This document shows positions 34,249-45,898 of a stretch of 55,929 bases of DNA, one piece after another (position 1 is the stretch's first letter; each line of letters opens with the position of its first letter). The notes below the pieces were generated by a model. The model was not told the DNA's origin and did not search any database. It was given only the letters and a program-made list of their open reading frames with translations. Position numbers and translations under genes: made by a program. The DNA is from Krasilnikovozyma curviuscula. Its lineage: Eukaryota; Basidiomycota; Tremellomycetes; Cystofilobasidiales; Mrakiaceae. The stretch is taken from positions 1 to 55,929 of the forward strand of contig MVAQ01000140.1 of assembly GCA_014825775.1 (NCBI GenBank), read 5' to 3'.

Positions 34249-34645
34249 GCCGTCTGGCCTGGTAGGTCGCCTGAGTTGATTCGGATCTCTGTTGGAAGAA
34301 TGTTGTTAATAGACTTCTGTAGACTCCTGCCCTATGACACAATTCTTTCCTGCTTACTGACCTTCTCTTTCCCGAACCGAGTAACCTGAAAATTGTGTGG
34401 AAACAAAAACAAGCAAGCACGACCCGTGATTTTCCCCAGCCAGCGCCTGGCCTTTGGCATGTGATAGATTACCGGAAACGCTTTCTGTAGCCCAACCTTC
34501 ACCAAGGCGAAGCTGCCATACAAGTCGGAACAGACAATTGCTCCCTCTCTAGACAAGGCAATATCCTCGAGGTTGCAAATCCGAGCAGAACTGGTTCCCT
34601 TCACCTCGTTTCTTACCCCAGGTTTGGCGGGCCAAGGGCCAAATT
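34249..34645. other. Intergenic region, 397 bases
   Basis: It lies between two plus-strand genes and should hold the LRR-gene terminator and the promoter of the hydrolase gene. I see no repeat, RNA or small gene. Confidence 0.45.
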
Positions 34646-37600
34646 ATGATTGACCACTTGCTGGGGAGGCCTAATCCAGCTTGGAAACGTACCCAAGTCT
34701 TTATTGTCACCTTCTTCTGGGTCTGGAGGATCGTGAAAGGCAATAGAAATGGCCCCAAAGGTTTCTTTGGTATCCCACGCTACTTGAACCGCTTGCTCTG
34801 TGAGTTTCCTAGTACAATGCTTGCCTCGCCATCACAACGAGCTGGGTTACCCCAGCAACGTTCTAGGGCTGACTGATATTCTGATATCTGGTACAGCTCG
34901 CTATTCTCCTTATCAAATTATCACCTCAACTTTGACCCTCCTCTACATCATTCGACACATCGATGCCATCATTGGATTGGGTTCACCGGAACCTTTAGCC
35001 CGAATGTATTCTCCTTCTTACTACAGAGCTACCTGGATCGTCACTGCTCTTGATGCTGGATTCGCTACGGCCATGACGATCAGACCAAAATGGTTGAGAG
35101 ACCTCGCGTCCGTGATTTTCAGTGGTTACTACATCATCTACGCGAACGAAGCTGATGAGAAGGTCCGTTAGTCCTACAAACTTCTCTTCAATGGTAACTG
35201 ACTACAGCTGTTTTATTCAGTTGAGGAAATTTCGAGCAGTGATTACAGTCGACATGCTTAGGGTTACGTGGGAGAAGGCAATGAACCCCTACGTAAGTCT
35301 GTAGACGAGCCTCTAACTTTAACCATTTTTACCTGATTGATTCTCAAACAATGTTTGACAAATTCTTATTGGACTTGCTGTGGTTTCTGTATCCCTGCCT
35401 CCCCTCCTATCGTGCACCATCTCCTCCCCACATCAGATCCGCATCTTCACCCGCTACCATCGACCGTCTCTTCCTTATGTTCGACATCTCCTCTTACCTC
35501 GGCCACACTCCAGTAAATATACGGAGCCCATTGGAGCGATGTTATTCTACCCCAAGCCTGAGTCGCAACTTTCCGGCGAGACTGAGGTTGTGCTGGATTT
35601 TCCAGGAGGGGGGTTTAGTGAGTATTTCGTTATCCCTCAGTTCATAATGACATGTCTGACTGTCTCTGTTAATTTTCTGTTGAAGTCTCCATGGGCCCTG
35701 AACATCACGAGGAGAGACTTCGAAAATGGGCCAAAACTACAGGACGAGCTGTGCTGAGCATTGACTACGGCAAATCACCCGAATGTGAGCGCTCACCCTT
35801 CATTTGCAGATCGTCTTGTAAAATTCCAGTAAGGCTCAACTTCAGGTCTTTTTTCCAGACCCCTTTCCATGGCCCATCGACGAGGGATTCGACGCGTATC
35901 TTACTCTTATTCAGACTAAAGGCAAGGCTATAGGGTTCGGTGGATCACAGGATATCGGTGTGATCTTATCAGGAGATTCTGCGTGAGTGTTTCCAATTAA
36001 TCATGTACAGGGATGCTGCCCTATCTAATCTATCTTCAAATGCCTCAATTGTCAGAGGTGCTAATATCTGCATGACGATTGTCATCAAAATTCTTGAAAA
36101 CCCGACACCAATCCCGAAACCGTTGGCTCTTGTTTTTGCTTATGGAGCTTTAGATTTCAATTTCACTTGTAAGCTGAATCTGGACGACATCGCTTTGTAC
36201 ATTTCTAACTTTGTTTTGGTTTTCAGCCTGGATGTCACCGGCCAACCTTGAAGTCCTCAAAGCAGAACAATCATCGTCACATATTCCAGGAATGCTTGAT
36301 GCTAAAGATCATGGCCGTCATCGGTCTCCTCTCTCTGTCGTTCCAGATCTTAACCTTGAAGCGAGGAAGAGGAAACCAGGGAGGATGGAACGTAGCCAGA
36401 GTTGGGGTAGAAGCCTGAGCAAAAAGCTACCATCTTTCATCGGAGGTGTCGCCGACTTGGAAAAAGGTAATCTCATTCAGTCTCCAAAACAACTCAGGTT
36501 ATTTGGTCCTAACGGTCTGGAAACTTACACAGACTCTCCAGACGAGATTGCAGACTCCCTGTCAGAAGAAGACCTTGTCCCATCCGATGACAACGAGAAA
36601 TCTATTGATGAGAGAATCAGAACTCCAACTTCAGAAATGGACCTGGAAACTCAACAGCTGCAATTGAGCGAAGCAGTCGATGAAGCCAGAATCAGAGCAA
36701 AGAGGATGAAGAGAGCTCCCATTGGTACCAGACTGACCATGACTAGCAGAACTGGATTTTTCCAAGACAGAGTGAGTGACTTTGGCTTCTACTAGAATAA
36801 TTAAACTTCGAGGACCGCTTACCTTCCTCTCTTCCAATACCACGTAGATCATTCCACCGTCAATGATGAGGGCCATGGCCATTCTCTACGTTGGCCCAAA
36901 ACAATCACCAAACTTCGAAACAGATTACTACCTATCACCACTTCTGGCTCCATCTGCGTTACTTTCTGAGTTCCCGCCAGTGTTGATGTTTTGTGGGGAG
37001 AAGGATCCGTTTATCGACGGTAAGTGCACGGCAGATGCTGCCGCTCATCGATCGACCTTTTACTCAAGGGCTGAAATTCCGTTTAGATACCATTATTCTT
37101 GCCGGAAGAATCAGAGAAGCAAAAAGGATCAAGAGGGCCAGAGTCCTTCAAGTTTCGACCAGTAGAAGCGCCAAGTTTGGGGAGGGACTTAGAATGAGTT
37201 CTGGACCCTCAACACCCGGCTCTTCTGCAAAAGTTGGTACTGATCCAATTATACTGGAAGACGAAGAAGACTGGGTCCAAGTTAGAATCATTGAAGGTGG
37301 GTGCCGGTAGATCTCGTTGCCACATCAACGCGTCGTCTTAGCTGACTTTTTTGAGTGCCATCTACTAGGATTTGGACATGGCTTCATGCAGATGTCGTCA
37401 CTTATTCCTGAGGTAGAGAGCATCTTGACGCAGATGTCGACATGGATGAAGGCAGTCTTTGACCAAGCACTGGAGCCAGCTGGGAATGTCGGAAGACAGA
37501 AGAAGGGAATGCATCAGAGGGGCCGCTCCTTCGGTCAAGGAGATGAGGACGAGTTGCTAACTTTCCAAACACGTCCCAAGAAATGTCCACCACCACCCGA

Positions 37601-38255
37601 TGTGCAACCATCCTCTAGTGCTCTCAAAAGCAACTCACCCACAGAAGGCGATGGAAAACCACAGCCACATCACCACGTCTCCATATCCTCAACACTTGCC
37701 ACTCCAATCCTTAGTGGTACTCCAAGCCCTATTGGCTCTCCAGCTCCTCACGTCCCTGTTCCCGCCCTCATTGTGAATAACGACACGTCTTCAAGCTCGA
37801 TCTTGCGACCTGACTTCTACGAATCTCCACGATCCAGCCAAGACAGTGGGCCACAAGTACACCAGTCCAGAATAATCAACGCAACTGCAACATCTCCGGC
37901 TAGTGCTCCAATGGAACTGGCTGGTTCCTCCAATTCCTCCGAAGGCAAAGTCAAATCGCCTCTTCCATCTCCAACCAGCTTGGCGCTGACCCCAAATCCG
38001 AATAGGCCAATAACCAACCTCATCAATGCTGCTCTTTCGAGAACTCCAACTCCCACTGGTTCAGTGGTGACAAAGTTGGACGAGGCTGAGTTAATGAGGA
38101 GAAGGCGAATGGACGCAGTTTTCGGACTTGGAGAGACTAGAAGCGCAGTAGGAAGTGACGCAGACGAGAGCTCGGACGACATGAAGAAATTAGAGTTTAA
38201 CAAAAGCAAAGGGAGAAGAGGCAGCTCCACCAGCCGCAATGATCAAACCAAATAA
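34646..38255 (+). CDS. HSL-type alpha/beta hydrolase (lipase/esterase)
   Basis: Eleven exons (34646-34799, 34897-35162, 35221-35292, 35437-35617, 35686-35784, 35859-35982, 36056-36168, 36227-36771, 36848-37019, 37087-37296, 37369-38255) give 940 residues. An N-terminal hydrophobic helix (VFIVTFFWVWRIV) suggests membrane or lipid-droplet contact. The alpha/beta-hydrolase-3 signature is visible: oxyanion loop FPGGGF near 220, nucleophile GDSAG with Ser298, acid in GEKDPFIDD (Asp571) and FGHG with His649. The first histidine of the usual HGGG is replaced by Pro (FPGGGF). About 180 mostly disordered, charged residues are inserted between the nucleophile half and the Asp/His half, where HSL enzymes carry regulatory modules. 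The last 290 residues are Ser/Pro-rich and disordered. Acylglycerol or sterol-ester hydrolysis is likely; the substrate is unproven. Confidence 0.87.
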
Positions 38256-38440
38256 AGCATCCAACTCTCTCATAGCATCCACAAAACCACTGTATTACCT
38301 TCCATCATCTCGCCCATTGTATTTTTCGCTTTATCGTATATGAAACGGATTTTATGTACCACTCTATCAAAGGAGTAGCTGGCCTTCGCCTGATTTTGCG
38401 ACATGTGAGAAAGTGTTGTGAAAATTGGATGACAGAAGTA
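38256..38440. other. Short convergent 3' gap
   Basis: Only 185 bases separate the 3' ends of the hydrolase and PAT1 genes. It includes TTTCGCTTTATCGTATATGA; overlapping 3' UTRs and antisense transcript overlap are likely. Confidence 0.5.
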
Positions 38441-41400
38441 TTATTCAACTACTAATTGCGAGCTGTCCAGCCCAAGAGCATTCAAAAAAGTGTCAACATT
38501 TGCAATCTTCCTTCTTCCGGATTCCTCGTCGACTATTGTGGAGTTTACGGTTAGTTTTTGGCGTGGAAAGCTAATGTTAAGCGATAGCGGGCACTTACCC
38601 CAACCTTGTCTGGCAGTGAGCACGTTTTCCATCACTTTGTCTCGCAGCTCAGACACGAGGATTTGTTGTTGGTTTAAATCCGCATGGAGTGCCACTAATG
38701 AACAAGGAAGACCGCCTCAGCTGAAGGCTCAAGGAGACAAAGTGGAAAACATACCTGATGCGAGCATTTGCCAAACTGACTGATCCAGTTGATCAATACC
38801 AGCAACTGTCTTTCGCTGATACAATTGAGGGCCAAAAGAAGCAGGGATGAGAGCTGAAGGGAAGAGAGATGGCAATTGTGGTGCCAAGTGCTGGAACAAG
38901 TTGTTGTATGATGCTGTCCATTGCTGAGCATCTTCCGCTGAAGCTAGTGGAACATCTGGCTCCCCCTTTACCATGACCGAGGCTCGCGACATCAAAACAG
39001 TTAAGAGGACAACTCCGGGCTGAAAAAAAGAAACAAAAAGAAAACGGCGGCACCCGGATAAGTCGCCAGCTGCAGGAGAAGACAAAGCCAAATAGAAAAG
39101 GTTACTCACCTTTGTCCGGGTCAATCTCACAATATCACTTCTGGAGACAAGTATTCCGAGCAAGCCACCTAACATTCTCAGGTCACATTGTTGGGTGAGG
39201 ATACCAATGACACACGGCATGACCAAGCTCAAGAACGCGTCTGTTTCTTTTTCAACTGCAGCTTCTTCGGGTGTGTGGGGTGGAATTGGTCGAGGAGCAT
39301 TCCAAACGACATCGAGTTGAGGGAAGCAAGCAATGAGCAAGGTAAGGATGGTGAGTTGCTGAGAGTTAGACAAATGTCTAAGAACACGAGGCAGCAAGCG
39401 TTTTCCCTTCAGAGGACCCAGAAGCGAGATGAAAGGATGTGGGACGCTAAAATAAATAAATAAATTGAGGTCAGAAAAGAATGGTAGTGCCAAACTAGAA
39501 AGGAGAAAATCATACCTAACGTCGATTCCCTCTCCGACCATCAATCCATTGTAAACCTCAGTGACCTTCTCCTCGTAAGCCTTCTGCCATTCTTTGAACT
39601 TGTCGTCGAGGACTTCACCATCAACTTCTCCCCGGATTTGATGAGCCGGAGGCTGGGATCTTCTGAGTTGTTCCAACTGAAGGACGTTGTCGTACAAAGT
39701 TTCGAGAGCAATCAAGACCTGTTTTCGGGACAGCGCCTGGCCTGCTGGAGCAAGTCCACCCTTGCCATCAACAGAAGCGCCAGTGGCTTTGGCAATCGAT
39801 GGAGAGTGAGCCGAATCACGCTTGACTTCCAACATTGGTCTTGGAGCGGTTTTATAAGATCGGAGACTGATCTTTCCCAGCGCACCTTCGAGTCCAGCAT
39901 TGGCTTTTGTAAAAAGTCACCTCGTTAGAATTGAGTACAAACGCCAAACTGCGGGAAGATACTCACCAGCAACCTTCTCCCTCTGTTTGGCTGCATCGAC
40001 AATTCTCTTGACTTGCATAGTCATTCTCTGCATAGCCACATCTCTCCTCCCCCCACCTCTCTGACCAGGCAAGCCAACAGCTACTCCGCTCCCATCTTTG
40101 CCAAACTGGATCACGTTGACTCCTCCACCGCCTCCAGCACCTTGACGTGACTTCATGATAGCACCAAAGACTTGTGCGTAGAAGTCGTCAGCATACGGAT
40201 CGGATGTGACCAGTTGAGATACTTGAATACGAGTGATGAAGTCTTTGTCTGATCGAGTCATGATATCGTTGTATTGCGACTGAGTACCGATTTGAGTTAG
40301 TGAAGAGAAGGCAGGGAGAGAGAATGAATACTCGCGGTGGGTTACTTACCATAGACTGGATCTTCCAAGCTCTTCTTTTCCTCTTTGCATCACCGATTTC
40401 TTGTTCTTTTATCTTTTTCTCCATCTCCAACTGGAAAAGTCTCTTCTGCTCTTCGTCCAATCCCACAAGACTGCTCAGAGCATCCGTTGATGCGGCTGGA
40501 GCAGCTGTTTGACCCGGTAGAGGTGGGAACATCATTGAATGAGAAGGATCCGATCGAAGTTGTTGTTGTATTTGTTGCATTTGTTGTATTTGTTGCATCT
40601 GTTGAGGTGGAAGCTGTTGCTGTGCAGATACTCCGACACCACCAAACGGCGAGCCTGGTTGTGGTTGTGATCCTCCGGGTCCACCAACAAATTGAGGCGG
40701 CACCCTCTGCTGTGGTGGAAGGTGCTGTTGCTGTTGCTGTTGTTGGTGAAGGTGCATCTCTCTCATTCTAGCAGTCTGCTGGGCTATAGCATCCGCTTCT
40801 TGTTGCTGTTTGATTTGAGCTCTCATAAGCATATCCCTCTCAATCTCTTCCATAGTCATTGTCTTGGGCTTAGACACGACTGGAGAGGGTCTTTGTTGAG
40901 CTCCAGCTCTCAGCTCTGCCTCAATCTCCTCAAGTGTTTTGTGACGAGTCGCTTGAGGCTGTTGTTGCTGGGGTTGTGCAGAAAAGAAACTTTGGTGGGA
41001 AGGAGATGGGGTTTGTACTGGGGACTGGCCGAAAGCTAACATTTGAAAACAAAAAGCGTGAGTGCAGAATACACGCATCCAGAGACGAAATAAACCTACG
41101 TGAGGCCCTGCTCTTATTTAATGCAGGAGCACCCCAAACGTCTTGGAGAGAAGCACTGTTACGAGAGGTAGTCGAGGAATTCAAGGGAGCATCAGCCCAC
41201 AGAGATTCGAGTGATCCACTTTGATTTTGTCCGACAGGTCTGCTTCCAGCGTTTCTCGACTGTGGTGGTGGAGATGGCTGTCTTGGAACATTTCGTTGAG
41301 GCCTGTCGTCCATGAAAGCATTCTGTTTTTCGAAGTCGAAGTCGTTGCCTGTTTCATTAGTTGCACGACATCATTACCAGGGGAAGCAGTCAGCGAGAAA

Positions 41401-41851
41401 GGCTGCCACAGTAAGGAAAAAAGTCTTGACTCACCGATTGGGTCGTCTCCAAAGGTATCAGCATTGAAGTCATCTCCTTCTTCGATCAAAGCATCCCCTA
41501 GCCCATCGTATCCTTCCTCACCCCAAGTATAAACCTGACGAACCCGAAAATCACAGTCAAAACGGCATCCACGCAGCAACGGAGAGATGGGAAAAGAAGC
41601 CAATCGTCAGGTGTTTCACCGTGAAACATATCCTAGAATTACTTACAGCTAGATCTTCTTCCTCTCCAGCGGCAAAAAGGTCGTTGTTCGAGCTCGAAAG
41701 GTTGAAAAAGTCGTTTTGCTGCTGTTGAGGCGGAGGTTCTCTGTCCCTCCTCTCGGGAAGGACTGCCAAGTAAGGAAAAGCATTAAGAAGCTATACTAGA
41801 TATGCATAGTAAGAGCTTGTGCTTACCTGCATCGAATCCAAAGAAACTCAT
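38441..41851 (-). CDS. PAT1: mRNA decapping activator Pat1
   Basis: Eleven exons (41851-41827, 41762-41647, 41534-41435, 41348-41100, 41035-40350, 40279-39967, 39903-39516, 39446-39110, 39019-38755, 38694-38599, 38532-38441) give 888 residues. Residues 1-8 are MSFFGFDA, close to the Dhh1-binding start of Pat1 (FFGF-like). An acidic, Pro-rich low-complexity part follows, then a glutamine-rich block (QQQQQQQHLPPQQ, QQIQQMQQIQQQL), the mid-domain (DFITRIQVSQLVTSDPYADD) and an all-helical C-terminal fold (KGKRLLPRVLRHL, FLNALGL). Pat1 links Dhh1, the Lsm1-7 ring and Dcp2, represses translation and nucleates P-bodies. Two introns (39515-39447 and 39109-39020) are divisible by three and stop-free. 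Exon 1 carries only eight codons. Confidence 0.94.
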
Positions 41852-42191
41852 TGGCGGTTGAGAAGTCGTTGGTTGTTAATGCTTTCTCTCGCGGAACGAT
41901 TAGCGCCTGCGAGAACGGTGCCTTCCTGGCGTCTTTGATTTTATAAGCTTGGGACAGTTGCTTGCAGAGGAGTCGCCGTGGATGATACGGACAGATTCCA
42001 GGCTCACGCAACATCTGATATAATGTTTATTCATAAATCCTTCCTCCATTCTACATTGCCATTCTCTATCGCACCTAATATCTCGTCACGTGTCTCAAGT
42101 GTTTCTTCCAATAGGGCATCAACAATTTGACTCGTTTGATATGGTACTAGTAATTTATCGAGAAGAAAAGATGAGTTAACAGGTCATGGCG
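41852..42191. other. PAT1 promoter / bL35m 3' flank
   Basis: The 340 bases lie between two minus-strand genes. The bL35m 3' end is itself uncertain, so its last coding bases could extend to about 42135. No other gene was seen. Confidence 0.35.
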
Positions 42192-42850
42192 CTAATCAAG
42201 CCACAACGAAAAACGTAAAACACCTACAGGTTCAGTGACCTCAACAAGTCGATGAGATGCTGCCTTAGCTCTGTATGTGTCTAATCGCACTCTCCTCTGG
42301 TGATGACCTCTCTTTCTCAGAATCTATTGTGACAAGGACCGCGCGGCGAGGAAAAGGGCCAAATCAGTTCACATTCGTTCGAGCAGCCGCAGTTTTGAGC
42401 AAAGACACTGACAGTCATTCCGATCATAGAGGAGTGTTCATACTCCTTCACAAGCTTGAATCTTTTAGCAGCACCAGTGTGCGTCTTCATTTTCAGCTTG
42501 GGACTGGAATCCCTCTGCTTGATAGCCAAAGCGGTCTTTAGATTCTTTTTCCTTGGCTTGGCTGATTTGGAGGGTAGCCTGGCAACCTTCATTCCAGGTT
42601 TGAATGCTGAAGAGGATGAGGAAGAGCTTCCAGACTTGTAGACACCTGCGTACGACGGCGCTCTCGCTGGGAAAGACGTCGTAAAGTTGCGACTTAAAGC
42701 TGGAGACCTAGATAGACTGCAGAATCGACTAGCTGATGGATGGGAGCGTTGAATAAACCTGGAGTAAGTGGGAGCTGATGCTGAGGAACATGCTGCTGAT
42801 TGGGTTTGAATGAATTGTCGGAAGATTGAGGATGACAGCTTCAGAGCCAT
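42192..42850 (-). CDS. Mitochondrial large-subunit ribosomal protein bL35m
   Basis: The first exon (42850 to about 42457) encodes a Ser/Arg-rich presequence (MALKLSSSIFRQFIQ...) and a serine run, then the bacterial-type L35 signature KMKTHTGAAKRFK, which is diagnostic. A likely last exon begins after CACAATAG at about 42327 and reads ILRKRGHHQRRVRLDTYRAK, basic as expected for the C-terminal half, to a stop at 42194-42192. The region between (about 130 bases) is not resolved: one long intron with donor GTGAAG, or two introns with a small exon, both fit. A further intron near the end (donor GTAGGT) is possible. bL35 helps fold domain rRNA in the mitochondrial large subunit. The start at 42850 is the first ATG; it diverges from PheRS beta. 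Confidence 0.68.
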
Positions 42851-43052
42851 GATTGTCGACCTCAACAAAAGCCAAAGGGCTTTTCAGGCTTTAACTACGA
42901 GCTGACAGTGGTTTTGAGAAGGTTCAGAGACTGAAGGGATAAAGCAGTGGCTGTCAGAAGAATCCTTTGCGTTCGACCTGGGTTTTTTCTTGGCCACCAG
43001 CAGCCACGATCTCGAAGCTCAGGATAATTGCTGTGACCCAAACTCCTTCGCC
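42851..43052. promoter_or_regulatory. Compact divergent promoter, bL35m / PheRS beta
   Basis: Only 202 bases separate the start codons of a mitochondrial ribosomal protein and a cytosolic aminoacyl-tRNA synthetase subunit, both translation genes. A shared bidirectional promoter is likely. No named element could be assigned. Confidence 0.5.
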
Positions 43053-45559
43053 ATGCCTACCATCTCAGTCAATAAGGCTGAGTTCTACGAGAGAATTGGA
43101 CAGGTTTACAGTGAGCTTTACCTGTTTCCTTCTCTGACTGCTCGCCTCACTGGCGCAGGTCCCACTTCTATACTCTATCTGGCGTTTCCTTTCACATCAC
43201 TTACTGACCTTATGTTCAACTTTATAGCCAAAGAAGCATTTGACCAGTTGTGTTTCGATTTCGGGATTGAGTTGGATGAAGATGTGAGTATTTCCGTCTT
43301 TCGTTCTGACTCGAAATGCCCTTTGAGCTTTAAAACATGGGGTCTGATTGTGTGACTGTCTGCTTACCGTTATGTAGACTACGGAGGATGTGTTGGCAGC
43401 TAAGAAAGCTGGCTTGCCTACGGAGGAGCCTCAACTTAAGATTGAAATCCCAGCCAACAGGTCAGAGAACACCTTTTTTTTCGTGCAGTAACAGTGGAAT
43501 CTTGTTTCAGTGCTGTTTATCTGACCAGCCTTTCCTCAAACTTTTCACATTATATAGATACGATTTGTTGTGTATCGAAGGTCTTGCGAGAGCTTTGAAC
43601 ATCTTTTTGGGAAGGGAGCAGCCTCCAGTTTACAAACTCGCTGAACCAAAGGGTGAAATGATTACCGTTCACGTTGAAGATTCAGTAAGTATCAATAGCT
43701 CTTTGATTACCTAATGAGTCCTTTCTGCGTGCTGAATTTAATTACTTCGTCCATCTCCTGCTCTAGGTCAAACAGATTCGACCGTTCTTCTCTGCGCTGG
43801 TTCTCCGTTTTGCCAAACCGTTCACTCAATCGTCATACGACTCTTTCATCGACCTACAAGACAAGCTTCATGCGAATTTGTGCAGGAATAGAAAGTTCGT
43901 TGCTATTGGAACGCACGACTTGGACACAATCGTCGGGCCATTCAGGTATCAAGCTCTGCCAAAGGACGACATCAAGTTCGCCCCTTTGAACAAAGACACC
44001 GAGTACACTGGCTCTGAGCTGATGACTCTTTATGAAGTGAGTTATCTTGACTTTAGTAGGGGAGTCACACTGAACACACTGAACTAATTTTTCTACCGGC
44101 GTGTTTCAGAACGATCGTCACTTGAGCAAGTTCTTGCCTCTAATCCGAGAATCACCAGTTTACCCCATCATCTACGACTCCAAAGACAGAGTTCTTTCTA
44201 TGCCACCTATCATAAACTCGCAACACTCCAAAATTACTCTCCAGACGAAGAATGTCTTTATCGACATGACAGCAACAGACGAGACCAAGTTAGAGATCGT
44301 CGCTGCTATCATGGGTGGAATGTTCGCTGAATACTCCGAGAATCCATTCACTATTGAGCCCGTCAAACTTGTCTACTCTGATGGCTCTTCTAAGATCGTT
44401 CCTGAAATCGCACCCAGAATCACCACAGCTTCCGTCAACTACATTAACTCGGCAAGCGGCTTCACACCAAAGCTTTCTGCCTCTGAAATTGCCAAACTTC
44501 TAAACAGAATGTCATTGACTGCATCTGTGTCGGCAACTAACCCAGACGAAGAGCTTGTCGTGTCTATCCCAGCCATTCGATCGGACATCTTGCATGAGTG
44601 TGATATCATGGAAGACGCTGCCGTTGCCTATGGTTTCAACAAAATCACCAAAACTTTCCCCAGGACCAACACGGTGGGAAAAGTATTGCCCATCAACAAG
44701 CTGGCGGATCTGATCAGGAAGGAATGTGCTATGGCTGGTTGGGTTGAGGTTTTGCCTTACATCTTGGTAAGATGGCCTCTTTCACGTTCGAACAATCAGC
44801 ACCTGACCAGCTCTTGCTTGAACTGCCTTTAGTGCTCACACAACGAGAACTTCGCCTGGCTCAACAGGAAAGATCCAGGCGGGTACGCCATCTCCCTTTC
44901 AAACCCAGCAACCATCGAATACGAAATCGTCCGAACCTCGCTACTCCCAGGTCTTCTCAAGACGCTTCGTGAAAACAGAATGCACTCTATCCCACTACAG
45001 TTGTTCGAGGTGTCTGACGTTGCTGTTCAAGACTTGACCTTGGAGAGGAGGTCAAAGAACATCAGGAAGATGGCTGCATTGTGGTGTAATAAAACCGCTG
45101 GGTTTGAGGTCGTCCACGGTCTCTTGGATAGGATGATGAGGATTTTGGGTATCAAGTACATTGGAACCGCTTCTTCGGACGCAACGACCGGATACTACAT
45201 TCAGGAAGCTGAAGGTGCGTGCCACAGCTTGCTTTTAATTTCAATATCCCTTACAATTGCGCTCATATGTATCGTTTCTTCTCCATTCTTCAACAGACCC
45301 GACTTACTTCCCTGGTAGAGCTGCTACCATCCATTACAGATGCCCAACTACGCCACCTTCAGCCGAGACATCAGTTCCTCACGCTTCACCGCTCGACGGT
45401 CTCAAGTCTGCTCTAGGTTCTGTTCTGCCGGGGTCAACTTCTAAGACTGGAGACTTGGTTGTAGGTACAATAGGTATTCTGCACCCCTCTGTGCTCGAGA
45501 AGTTCGAAATTTCCTTCCCCTGCTCGTCGCTCGAGATCGATCTAGAGCCTTTCCTGTGA
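43053..45559 (+). CDS. FRS1: Cytosolic phenylalanyl-tRNA synthetase beta subunit
   Basis: Eight exons (43053-43110, 43228-43283, 43378-43460, 43558-43684, 43767-44036, 44110-44766, 44833-45214, 45297-45559) give 631 residues, close to eukaryotic PheRS beta. The start [16 protein letters not shown] is typical. Visible blocks: [51 protein letters not shown], the B5 region [20 protein letters not shown], and the catalytic-like fold ending in [16 protein letters not shown]. Beta pairs with alpha as a heterotetramer that charges tRNA-Phe; beta carries tRNA binding and the B3/B4 editing domain that removes Tyr. All splice borders are canonical and phases close exactly. There is no mitochondrial presequence, so it is the cytosolic enzyme. 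Confidence 0.97.
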
Positions 45560-45898
45560 ATGAATGTCACGAGAAGCTACATACAGCTTTAGATCATCGT
45601 AGCAATTATTTGGATACATCTTATTGACCATGTTCAGTATCGCCCTTCTTATAGCCGGTGTAAACAATGGATTGAGGTTTGGCGCCACCGAAAGCCCAAG
45701 ACTTCCGACACACAGCCAGAAAAAGCACCGTTTTCTGGCACGTTTTCTGGCAAACACACACTCAACAGCAACAGGACGAAGTCACGATTCCAACAGAACA
45801 GAACCAAACGTAAAACGCAGAAGACGCTAGCTGGGAGGGAAAACGACAGACGACGAGCTTCCTTCCTCGCTGTTGTCGGCGTCGGCTTCCCCTTCCCA
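45560..45898. other. Intergenic region, 339 bases
   Basis: It holds the PheRS beta 3' flank and the promoter of the next plus-strand gene. A near-repeat TTTTCTGGCA occurs twice at about 45731-45750. Frames on the minus strand here are antisense to flanking exons. Confidence 0.4.

Noticed and set aside
37817..38239. Minus-strand frame of 140 codons
   Set aside because: It is antisense to the Ser/Pro-rich tail of the hydrolase and shows no domain.
40385..41039. Plus-strand frames over the PAT1 glutamine-rich exon
   Set aside because: They are complement artefacts of CAG/CAA repeats, with Leu/Val runs and no other support.
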